DNA of 64,000 bases from the NCBI RefSeq assembly GCF_049747295.1, contig NZ_JBMHJM010000003.1, forward strand, positions 124,001 through 188,000, in the 5' to 3' direction. How positions within the stretch are numbered: position 1 is the first letter of the stretch; each line of letters begins with the position of its first letter. A program made the position numbers and the translations under genes. The stretch is from Afipia sp049747295. Its GTDB lineage: Bacteria; Pseudomonadota; Alphaproteobacteria; Rhizobiales; Xanthobacteraceae. The notes under the pieces are model-generated. The model had not been told where the DNA came from. It ran no database searches and saw only the letters and a program-made list of their open reading frames with translations. This document shows positions 26,720 through 35,271 of this stretch, piece by piece.

Positions 26720-27973
26720 ATGAGTGCCTACAAATCCGACTTCCTCAACGTCCTCGCAAGCCGGGGCTTCATCCATCAGGTCTCGGAACCAGAGGCGCTG
26801 GATGAGCTCGCCGCCAAGGGACCGATCACGGGATATATCGGGTTTGATTGCACCGCACCCTCCCTGCACGTTGGCTCTCTGCTGCCGATCATGATGCTGC
26901 ACTGGATGCAGCAGACGGGACATAAACCGATCGCTTTGATGGGCGGCGGCACCACCCGCGTCGGCGACCCCTCGGGCAAGGACGAGAGCCGGAAAATCCT
27001 CACCGAGGCCGATATCGCCGCGAACCTCGCTGGCATCCGCACGGTGTTCGACAAATTCCTGACCTTCGGCGACGGCAAGACTGATGCCGTCATGGTCAAC
27101 AACAACGACTGGCTCGCGCCTCTCAACTACATCGATTTCCTGCGCGACGTCGGCAAGCACTTCTCAGTCAACCGCATGCTGTCGTTCGACTCGGTCAAGC
27201 TGCGCCTCGAACGGCAACACGAGCTGTCGTTCCTCGAATTCAACTACATGATCCTGCAAGCGTACGACTTCGTCGAGCTTCACAAGCGCACAGGCTGCGT
27301 GCTGCAGATGGGCGGCTCGGATCAGTGGGGCAACATCGTCAACGGCATTGACCTCGGCCGACGCATGGCCAACGCACAGTTGTTCGCGCTGACCTCTCCG
27401 CTGCTCACCACTGCCAATGGGGCCAAGATGGGTAAGACGGCGGCCGGCGCCATCTGGCTCAACGAAGATCGGCTCAGCGCTTACGATTACTGGCAATTCT
27501 GGCGCAACACCGAGGACGCCGACGTCGAACGCTTTCTCAAGCTGTTCACTGTGCTGCCGCTCGATGAGATTTCGCGGCTCGCAGCGCTGCGTGGCCAGGA
27601 CATCAACGAAGCCAAGAAGGTTCTGGCAACCGAAGCAACCGCGCTGGTTCGCGGCCGCGCCGCAGCCGAGGCAGCAGCGGAGACCGCGCGCAAAACGTTC
27701 GAGGAAGGCGCGATCGCCGGTGATCTTCCAACGCTCGAAATTGCAAAAGCCGAACTCGAAGGTGGCGTTGCAGTGCTTGGACTGTTCGTCCAAGCGGGAC
27801 TTGTCACGTCAAATGGCGAAGCGCGGCGTCAGATCAAGGGCGGCGGTCTGCGTGTCAACGACACAGCCGTAACGGACGAGAAGATGGTGCTGGCATCGAA
27901 AGATTTGACGCCGGAAGGCGTTATCAAACTGTCGATGGGTCGCAAGCGGCACGTTCTGCTGAAGCCGGTCTAA
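26720..27973 (+). CDS. tyrS: Tyrosyl-tRNA synthetase
   Basis: Charges tRNA-Tyr. The 417 residues have the class I signature as LHVG (residues 49-52; the HIGH motif), the KMSKS loop as KMGKT at about residue 236, and a C-terminal S4-like RNA-binding domain (RRQIKGGGLRVND). The KMGKT form is typical of the bacterial group that includes the alphaproteobacteria. It ends at a clear terminator before a convergent gene. I see no T-box or other leader upstream. Confidence 0.96.
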   Translation: MSAYKSDFLNVLASRGFIHQVSEPEALDELAAKGPITGYIGFDCTAPSLHVGSLLPIMMLHWMQQTGHKPIALMGGGTTRVGDPSGKDESRKILTEADIAANLAGIRTVFDKFLTFGDGKTDAVMVNNNDWLAPLNYIDFLRDVGKHFSVNRMLSFDSVKLRLERQHELSFLEFNYMILQAYDFVELHKRTGCVLQMGGSDQWGNIVNGIDLGRRMANAQLFALTSPLLTTANGAKMGKTAAGAIWLNEDRLSAYDYWQFWRNTEDADVERFLKLFTVLPLDEISRLAALRGQDINEAKKVLATEATALVRGRAAAEAAAETARKTFEEGAIAGDLPTLEIAKAELEGGVAVLGLFVQAGLVTSNGEARRQIKGGGLRVNDTAVTDEKMVLASKDLTPEGVIKLSMGRKRHVLLKPV

Positions 27974-28009
27974 AGCGCCGCTGGGGCCGCTCTAACGCAG
28001 CATCGTCAT

Positions 28010-28042
28010 CATGGTCGCCGACATCGTCGCGACCATGTTTTT
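28010..28042 (+). terminator. Intrinsic terminator of tyrS
   Basis: CATGGTCGC (28010-28018) pairs with GCGACCATG (28029-28037), a perfect 9-bp stem with a 10-nt loop, followed by T5. Confidence 0.85.
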
Positions 28043-28047
28043 CATGG

Positions 28048-31000
28048 TCAATTGTTGGGTGTGCTGAAATCCGTCGGCGCGTTTTGCTTGCCGGTGTTGA
28101 AGTCGAAAATCTTGCGGAAGACGCCCGGCGCCATGGCGGAGATCGGATTGACGCGCAGCACAGGTGCGCCCGGCGACCCCACCACTTCATAGGTGATGCC
28201 GATCAGGCCTTCGTTGCTGCCGCCGCCGAGGAACAAGCCGACGATCGGAATCTGACCGAACATATTGTTCAGACCGTAAAGCGGAACGAAGGTGCCGCTC
28301 ATGCGCACCTGGTTGGCGGTATAGTCGATGTTGCCCTCGATGGTCGCGCCAACCGTCGGCCCGCGCACCACGCCGTCCTTGATCCGCAGTTGACCTGTCT
28401 GGCGGATGAACTCGGCCCGCATGCCGGAGAATCCGACACCTTGCGGATTGATGCCTGGTCCGTTGGCAACAACGCGATCAAGAGCAGCCTCTCCCTTGAT
28501 GTGGAAATCACGGACGTTCAGCAGGCCCTCCTGAGGTGTCGTATCGGACGTCGGAGGATCGACCGCGAGCCACATCTTCCCGCCGGTCATCTTGGCGTAG
28601 GTGTCGGTGAAGCGGAAAAATGCACCGGCGTCGTTGGTTTCCAGGTACATCACTTCCCGGCCTTGCGCTTTGCCGCGAAGGTCACCGATCACGGACGTGT
28701 CGCGACCTATCTTGCCGTTCAACGAGAAGGATTTGATTGTCCCGTTGCGCCGCGAAAGCTTCAGGTCAACACCGCGTACCGCCTCACCATAGAAACCGGC
28801 GATCGCTCCCAGCTTGGCGTCGATATCAAAGTCAAAACCCTTCGCCTTTTCCTTCGCGCTCGAGTCCTTGCCGGACATCGCCCCCTTGATGAATGATCGA
28901 CCGTCGAACACCTCGCCACGCATCGTGACCTTGAGCGTCCCATCTGCTGCGCGTTCGGCTTTCAAGCTCGCTTTGTCCCCTTCCGACGGAGCGAAGGTTG
29001 GAAAGGACGCGTTGACCAGATCGTTCTTGTCGTCGACCTCGAGCGCCCCTTTGATCGACGTGCCATTACCCTCGACAACGATGTCTTCAAAGCGCGTTCC
29101 CTGGGGCTTCTGGATCACGTTGAACGTCATCTTGGTGTTCTTGCCGGCAACCTTCGTCCATCCCGGCAACAGATTGTCGATCCGAGCCGCGGTCAAATCC
29201 GCTTCCACGCCAAATCGGTTGTCGTTATCGCCGTTGCCGATCTTGCCGGAAAGCTTGATGGGAATGGCTCCGCTCAGGCTCGATCCGAGGTCGACGCCGA
29301 GACGCGCACGCGCGGCATCGTCGAGCGTCGCGGCCAGCTTGACATCGGCGTCACCATCACTGGTTTTGCGATAATCCAGGGCTGCAGGCTGGCCGCCGAT
29401 TTTGACGTCGCCCTTCACCCGATAACCCTGATTATCGGCGACGATTTTCAGCGCATTCGCTTCGAGCTTTTGGTTCATCGCCAGCTTATCGACAGCGAGC
29501 GATCCGAGATCGAGATTGACCGAGTAGGTCGTATCTTCCTTGGTCAACGCGTTCTTCAGCGGCATAGCCAGCGTAATCACCGCCGAGACCGTCCCCTTGC
29601 TGGAATTCGGATCGATCAGCTTATCGCCGACGTCCCGCAACCGGTCAGACTGCAGAATTTCGGCTGCCGCCGGTACCGGACCATCAAGACGGAAGCGAAC
29701 ACGGGTGGGAGCAGGCTTGGGCGCCAGGTCCGGCACTTCAAAGAGAAAGTCGGAGATCGTCAGCTTTCGCCCCGCAGGCGTATCGACCTGTCCCTGGCCG
29801 ACGTTCACATTGACGGTCCGGCCGCTCACGCGGCCTTTCATATCGGCATCGCGAACCGATGGAAGTTCGTCAACAGGCCGTATTGTCAGGCCCGTCGCAG
29901 CGAAGTTGACCGACAGGCCGTCGTCCGGGATCGGAGGACCACCGCGCACGAGCGTATGCATCGGTGCATTCACCGCAATGTCCAGCCGCTGCAGCGTTCC
30001 TTTGTCGACGCGCTCGATCATCCACTCACGAACCTCAGGGACGATCAGCACCGGCCAGGCTTTTTTCAACACCGAAACGGGCATCGGCGTCGCAGCCATT
30101 CCAAGCGTGAGCCGAGGTTCAACACCCGCATAGTCAAAGCTGCCCGAGCCTGCGATTCCAATCTCGCCGTTGCTGATATCGCACTGGGTCAGGATGACCT
30201 TCTTGTTGTCCGTGTCGAAGCGAACCCGGATCGAAATTCGATTAAAGATCGCAGGGTCGTCACCATTTTCACCGGCGAGCAGAATCGTTCCGCCGCTCAA
30301 ACCGAGCTGCCAGTTCGGTACGCTGCCGTTGGGTGGTTCCAGGTGAGCCAGCAAGGTGATCCGGTTGGCGCCGGAGTTAACGTGGAACGGCGCGACCATG
30401 ACGCGTCGTCCGGCATCCCATTCCACCTTGGCGTCGGCATAGTCGATTGCCATCGGGTAATCGGGAACATTGAGATCAACGATCGTTCCCTTGCCGACAA
30501 CGATCTCACCCCGGAAGTAGGTCGGCAGGCCATCACGGCCGATCTCACCCTTCAAAGCTCCGCTCAACGGCATATCCGCCGCGTAGGTGAAATTCTTCAA
30601 CCGAGCCGCCAACAGCAGATTGTTGGCCGGAACTTTACTTGCGCTGATATCGATGGAGCGGACCCCATTGGTCGGGGCACCGACGGCAACCTTGAGCTGC
30701 CACGGATTTTTACCCTCCTCGCCGATGCTGAACGCTGCCCCTCCACCGCTCGGGCGCAGAAGGCTGAGGCTGATGTTTTCGAACGTCAGACGGCCACCGC
30801 TGCGCTGGTCCTCGACCGTCAACACACCGTTGCGTAAGCCGATCTCATTCAGGCTCTGACCATCCAGACCTTTCGCGCTCAGGCCGTCGAGCCAATCCAT
30901 CGCCGCCAGCAAGCCGCCCGCACCATTGGGATTGGCTGTCGCCGAAGGCGTCGCTGCGGTTCCGGCTTGGGATGGAGCTTCCTGCCCCGGAGCCACCGGT

Positions 31001-31644
31001 GCGGCCGGTTTCTCAGAAACCTTCGCGGTCGCGAGCGGGCTGTTGCTTTGACCCGTCGATACGATCACGCGTCCATCGGGCGTAATCCGGACGGACAACT
31101 CTGCGCCCACGAGCCTGAGCGTCTCGGCGCGGAGCTGTCCCATGATAAGGGCCATCCCGGACAGCCTGACTTCAGCTTTCGGTGCACTGGCGACGATGTT
31201 GTGATCACGGTCACGCACCAGAATATCTCTGAGCCGCACCGCAATGCGAATCCGCCCGGCCCGCTCAATCTGCGTACCGCCAACTTCGACAGTGTGTTCG
31301 TGTCCCAGATTTTGTTCGATTGCCGACGCGAGCCAGGGGGTAATGACATCGAGATTGACCGGGCCCGCTCCAAGACGCAGCCATAACGCGCCAAATCCCG
31401 CTGCCGATAAAACGCCGAACACCGCAACGATGATTGCAAGGCGTCCGATCCAGACACTCCCGCTCAGCCAGCGCCGCAATCCTCGCACGGGATCGGTCAG
31501 CCGATGCATCCCCATGCCTCGGCGCTTCAAAAGCTTCAGCGCTTGATCACATGCGGCATCGTCATGATCCCATCGGGGATCATGCCAGCTCATGTGCTCA
31601 TCAGCAGCCTTTGAATAGGCCTTTTTTGGCTCGGAGCTCGGCAT
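28048..31644 (-). CDS. AsmA-like/DUF3971 envelope protein (YhdP-type)
   Basis: A very large protein (1198 residues): ~65 cytoplasmic residues, one membrane helix at about 66-89, and a long periplasmic part of repeating beta-rich units. The central part matches DUF3971 and the last ~200 residues the AsmA-like C-terminal region. Proteins of this type (YhdP, TamB, AsmA) form hydrophobic grooves that bridge the two membranes and move phospholipid to the outer membrane. That role is established for E. coli members and inferred here. It is divergent from the bcp gene and forms a single-gene unit. Confidence 0.85.
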   Translation of the reverse strand: MPSSEPKKAYSKAADEHMSWHDPRWDHDDAACDQALKLLKRRGMGMHRLTDPVRGLRRWLSGSVWIGRLAIIVAVFGVLSAAGFGALWLRLGAGPVNLDVITPWLASAIEQNLGHEHTVEVGGTQIERAGRIRIAVRLRDILVRDRDHNIVASAPKAEVRLSGMALIMGQLRAETLRLVGAELSVRITPDGRVIVSTGQSNSPLATAKVSEKPAAPVAPGQEAPSQAGTAATPSATANPNGAGGLLAAMDWLDGLSAKGLDGQSLNEIGLRNGVLTVEDQRSGGRLTFENISLSLLRPSGGGAAFSIGEEGKNPWQLKVAVGAPTNGVRSIDISASKVPANNLLLAARLKNFTYAADMPLSGALKGEIGRDGLPTYFRGEIVVGKGTIVDLNVPDYPMAIDYADAKVEWDAGRRVMVAPFHVNSGANRITLLAHLEPPNGSVPNWQLGLSGGTILLAGENGDDPAIFNRISIRVRFDTDNKKVILTQCDISNGEIGIAGSGSFDYAGVEPRLTLGMAATPMPVSVLKKAWPVLIVPEVREWMIERVDKGTLQRLDIAVNAPMHTLVRGGPPIPDDGLSVNFAATGLTIRPVDELPSVRDADMKGRVSGRTVNVNVGQGQVDTPAGRKLTISDFLFEVPDLAPKPAPTRVRFRLDGPVPAAAEILQSDRLRDVGDKLIDPNSSKGTVSAVITLAMPLKNALTKEDTTYSVNLDLGSLAVDKLAMNQKLEANALKIVADNQGYRVKGDVKIGGQPAALDYRKTSDGDADVKLAATLDDAARARLGVDLGSSLSGAIPIKLSGKIGNGDNDNRFGVEADLTAARIDNLLPGWTKVAGKNTKMTFNVIQKPQGTRFEDIVVEGNGTSIKGALEVDDKNDLVNASFPTFAPSEGDKASLKAERAADGTLKVTMRGEVFDGRSFIKGAMSGKDSSAKEKAKGFDFDIDAKLGAIAGFYGEAVRGVDLKLSRRNGTIKSFSLNGKIGRDTSVIGDLRGKAQGREVMYLETNDAGAFFRFTDTYAKMTGGKMWLAVDPPTSDTTPQEGLLNVRDFHIKGEAALDRVVANGPGINPQGVGFSGMRAEFIRQTGQLRIKDGVVRGPTVGATIEGNIDYTANQVRMSGTFVPLYGLNNMFGQIPIVGLFLGGGSNEGLIGITYEVVGSPGAPVLRVNPISAMAPGVFRKIFDFNTGKQNAPTDFSTPNN

Positions 31645-31910
31645 TGCCTCTCAGTGCTGGTCATCAGCCTGGCTGCCGCCAGACATCGAAGCGTCGGTAA
31701 TAAGCAGTTGCTCGATTGTCTGGCATCCTGCCAAATCTAAATTGCTGTTTTGGCTATTGTTCGGCCGGTGATTTTCAAGGACATGAGATTCTCTTGTCAC
31801 CATAGCCCGGACACGCCAGATTTGCCCAGCGGCAGAACAACCTATGGCTTGTCGCCGCTCTCTCCCCCGACTCCCTAGATGCCCCGCTGAAAGCGACGAA
31901 AGGAAGGCGT

Positions 31911-32597
31911 ATGTCCCAGAAAACGCGGAAGAATTCTAAAAGCGCCGCTTCTGGCCCGGCAGCTTCCCCAAAAGCCCCTGGCAAAACCCTCAAGGCAGGC
32001 GCTTCGGCAGCGGCAAAGACGAGCACCAAGGTTTCCAAAGCTGTTTCCAAGACTGGCTCCAAGACCGGCGCAAAGCCCTCCGTGGCGGCCATAAAACCGG
32101 CGACCTCAGCAAAGCCAAAGGCGACGGGGACCTCCGTTCTTCAGGAGGGCATGAAGGCGCCGTCCTTCACTCTCCCGCGCGACGGGGGACAAACTGTGAA
32201 GCTCAAGGATTACTCGGGGCGCAAGCTCGTGATCTTCTTCTATCCCCGGGCCGACACACCGGGCTGCACCCTGGAAGCGGCTGATTTCAGCAAGCTCGCC
32301 AGCGCCTTTGCCGCGAGCCAAACAGCCGTCCTGGGCGTCTCGGCGGATCCCGTGAAGGCGCAAGAGCGCTTCAGGGACAAACATCAACTGACCGTCCCCC
32401 TGTTGTCGGATGAGGAACACGACATGCTCGACGCCTATAGAGCGTGGGGACAAAAATCCATGTATGGCAAGACTTTCGAGGGAATTATTCGAACAACGGT
32501 TCTGATTGACCGCGAGGGCAAAATCGCCCGCATCTGGTCCAAAGTGCGGGTGCCGGGGCATGCCGACGAGGTTCTGGCTGCCGCCCGGAGCCTGTAG
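31911..32597 (+). CDS. bcp: Bcp/PrxQ-type peroxiredoxin with Lys/Ala-rich N-terminal extension
   Basis: Reduces hydroperoxides. Residues ~75-228 form the AhpC/TSA-like domain with the peroxidatic cysteine C119 in RADTPGCTLEAADF. The second cysteine five residues on, present in E. coli Bcp, is absent, so it is probably a one-Cys type. The first ~75 residues are a low-complexity extension of Lys, Ala, Ser and Thr that looks like a nucleic-acid-binding tail and not a signal peptide. AAAGGAAGG supports the ATG at 31911. Confidence 0.92.
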   Translation: MSQKTRKNSKSAASGPAASPKAPGKTLKAGASAAAKTSTKVSKAVSKTGSKTGAKPSVAAIKPATSAKPKATGTSVLQEGMKAPSFTLPRDGGQTVKLKDYSGRKLVIFFYPRADTPGCTLEAADFSKLASAFAASQTAVLGVSADPVKAQERFRDKHQLTVPLLSDEEHDMLDAYRAWGQKSMYGKTFEGIIRTTVLIDREGKIARIWSKVRVPGHADEVLAAARSL

Positions 32598-32692
32598 AAC
32601 CGCCGCCATTTCCCGAAAATTAACCATGGATAGTTCAAATCAGCCTCGAATTGAGCCTACCGGGCGAGTCTCCGGTCGGCGCAGGAGTGCTG

Positions 32693-34048
32693 ATGTCGTA
32701 CCGTTCCGGCCCACAACCATCCGAACACCATGATCATGCCCGGGCCCATCAACGTCGCCCTGCCCATGGCCATCATCCTCCGCGCCCGCGCCCAGATCGC
32801 AAGGGCTACACCATCGTCCACGCCGGCAAGCAAGTTCGGCTGGGACCGGTGGTGTTCTGGATTGTCGCCGGCACCATCATTCTCATGGGAGCCTGGTCCG
32901 CAGCGACGGCGACATATTTCGCGTTCCGCGATGACGTTTTGACGCGCCTGATCGCCCGTCAGGCCGAAATGCAGTACGCCTACGAGGATCGCATCGCGGA
33001 ACTGCGTGCACGTGTCGACCGCACCACCAGCAAACAGCTTCTTGATCAGGAACAATACGACCAGAAGCTCAACCAGATCATGAGGCGGCAGGCGCTGCTC
33101 GAATCACGGGCCAGCGCCCTCAACGCCATGCCCGACGCCTCCATCACCGGATCCATCGGCAAGCCCCCCGCTCGTGCGTCGCAACTGAACGACAGTCCGT
33201 CCGCAATTCCAAAGCCGTCGCCCATCAACGATACCGTGATCTTCGTTGCTCCACCGGATCGGGAAGCCCGTCTGGAATCCCGCACGCCGCAGATCGCGCA
33301 TCCGCGCAACACGGAATTCGCGAAACTCAAGGGCGTCGATAGCGTCCTGACAAATTTGCAAGCCGGTCTCGACAAAATCGAAAACCGCCAACTCGCAGCG
33401 CTTAATTCAGTGGAAGACAGCTACGACTCGCGGGCACGCCGGATGCGCGGGGTGATCGCGGACCTCGGCCTCAACGTGGCGCAACTGGAAGCGGCGGCCC
33501 CCAAAGGCGGCGTTGGCGGACCGTTCGTGCCGTTGAAGGCGCCGGCCGGCGATTCCGGCGCTTTCGAGAAGCAGGTGTATCGTATCAACCTCAGCCGCGC
33601 TCAGGTCGACAAGCTGACCCGCACGCTTTCGCTGGTGCCGTATCGCAAGCCCGTAATCGGCAACGTCGAATTCTCATCTGGCTTCGGCGTGCGCAGCGAT
33701 CCCTTCCTGGGGCGTCCGGCCATGCACACCGGCCTCGATTTTCGCGCCTCAACCGGCGATCCGGTCCGCGTCACCGCGAACGGAAAGGTCGTCAATGCCG
33801 GATGGGCCGGCGGCTATGGACGCATGGTAGAAGTCGACCATGGCAATGGCCTATCAACACGTTACGGCCACCTGTCACAGATCAACGTGAAGGTTGGCGA
33901 GATCGTCAAAATTGGACAGGTGATCGGCGAGGTCGGCTCGACGGGCCGTTCAACCGGACCGCATCTTCACTACGAGACCCGGGTCGACGGAGAAGCCGTC
34001 GATCCGCAGAAGTTCCTGCGCGCAGGTGTTCGCCTGGCACAAGGTTGA
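32693..34048 (+). CDS. M23-family peptidoglycan endopeptidase, membrane anchored
   Basis: 451 residues from ATG 32693, chosen because AGGAG stands 5 nt upstream; a TTG at 32651 opens a longer frame. A His-rich cytoplasmic start is followed by a membrane helix (51-76), a coiled-coil-like region, and a lysostaphin-type M23 domain at about residues 325-445. Zinc ligands are visible in MHTGLDF and HLHYE. Such proteins cut peptide cross-links or, when degenerate, activate amidases; here the ligands are intact. It is convergent with prfB, with only 11 nt between the stops. Confidence 0.9.
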   Translation: MSYRSGPQPSEHHDHARAHQRRPAHGHHPPRPRPDRKGYTIVHAGKQVRLGPVVFWIVAGTIILMGAWSAATATYFAFRDDVLTRLIARQAEMQYAYEDRIAELRARVDRTTSKQLLDQEQYDQKLNQIMRRQALLESRASALNAMPDASITGSIGKPPARASQLNDSPSAIPKPSPINDTVIFVAPPDREARLESRTPQIAHPRNTEFAKLKGVDSVLTNLQAGLDKIENRQLAALNSVEDSYDSRARRMRGVIADLGLNVAQLEAAAPKGGVGGPFVPLKAPAGDSGAFEKQVYRINLSRAQVDKLTRTLSLVPYRKPVIGNVEFSSGFGVRSDPFLGRPAMHTGLDFRASTGDPVRVTANGKVVNAGWAGGYGRMVEVDHGNGLSTRYGHLSQINVKVGEIVKIGQVIGEVGSTGRSTGPHLHYETRVDGEAVDPQKFLRAGVRLAQG

Positions 34049-34059
34049 GTTTCGAGAAC

Positions 34060-35191
34060 CTAGTCGACGTCCTCGATTGCGCCCGGTGTCGTGCCGAAAG
34101 CCTTTTGCGCCAGCGTGGCCGCCATGAACTCATCAAGCTCACCGTCGAGCACGCCCTGGGTGTCTGAGGTTTGCACACCCGTGCGCAGGTCCTTCACCAT
34201 CTGATACGGCTGCAGCACGTAAGAGCGGATCTGGTGACCCCAGCCGATATCGGTCTTGGCCGCCTGGTCCGCGACAGCCTGTGCCTCGCGCTTCTTGAGC
34301 TCGACCTGGTACAGCCGGGCACGCAGCATGTCCCACGCCTGGGCGCGGTTCTTGTGTTGCGAACGGCCGGCCTGACAGACCACCGCAATTCCCGTCGGAA
34401 TGTGCGTCAATCGTACCGCCGACTCCGTCTTGTTGACGTGCTGACCACCGGCGCCGCCTGACCGCATGGTGTCGGTGCGGACGTCCGACTCCTTGATGTC
34501 GATCTGAATGCGATCGTCGACCACCGGAAACACCGCGACGCTCGAAAACGAGGTGTGACGCCGCGCATTGGAGTCGTATGGCGAAATACGCACGAGCCGA
34601 TGGACGCCGCCCTCGGTCTTGAGCCAGCCGTAGGCGTTGTGACCCTTGATCTGGATCGTCGCAGACTTGATCCCGGCTTCTTCGCCCTCGGTTTCTTCGA
34701 GATATTCGATCTTGTAGCCGTGCTGTTCCGCCCAGCGCGTGTACATGCGCAGCAACATCTGAGCCCAGTCTTGGCTTTCAGTGCCGCCGGCACCGGCGTG
34801 AACTTCGAGATAGCTGTCATTGGCGTCAGCTTCGCCTGACAACAGCGCTTCGAGTTCCTGACGGGCAACATCTTTCTTCAGTGCCTTCAGGGCGTTCTCT
34901 GCCTCCGCGATGACGCCTTCATCATTCTCGGCTTCGCCGAGTTCGATCATGCCAACCTGATCCTCGATCTCGCGCTCGACCTTGACGATGCCGGTGAGTT
35001 GATTCTCGAGCGAGGTCCGCTCCTGCATCAGCTTCTGAGCTTTCTGCGGATCGTTCCAGAGGTTGGGGTCTTCGGCGAGGTTGTTCAGTTCAGCGAGACG
35101 TGCAGTGGAGGCATCGACGTCAAAGATGCCTCCTCAGCAGCCCGACTGACTGCTTGATCTCTTCTACAAGGCGTTCAATTTCAGGACGCAT
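34060..35191 (-). CDS. prfB: Peptide chain release factor 2, with programmed +1 frameshift
   Basis: RF2 ends translation at UGA and UAA. The gene starts at ATG 35191 (MRPEIERLV), reads 23 codons, meets an in-frame UGA (35122-35120), and continues after a +1 shift for 353 codons, giving a 376-residue protein. The slip site is CTT TGA C, preceded at 3 nt by AGGAGG (35134-35129), the same layout as in E. coli. The GGQ motif is present in SGGAGGQHVNKTESAV; the tripeptide region reads SPYDS where E. coli has SPFDS. It is autoregulated: low RF2 favours the shift. mrcA lies 80 nt upstream on the same strand. Confidence 0.97.
35119..35134 (-). other. RF2 programmed +1 frameshift site
   Basis: Minus strand AGGAGG-CAT-CTT-TGA-C: an internal Shine-Dalgarno-like sequence 3 nt before CTT, then the in-frame stop UGA and a C that makes it a poor terminator. 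Confidence 0.95.
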
Positions 35192-35271
35192 AACAATTCC
35201 ATCTTGCGGCAAGGGCCGCGATTCAAACGAAGAAAGGGATGTAACGGCTGACGGCGGCCAGTGCAATCAAC

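Noticed and set aside
34060..35028. prfB starting at an internal ATG (322 residues)
   Set aside because: The N-terminus continues upstream through a programmed frameshift with all known elements.
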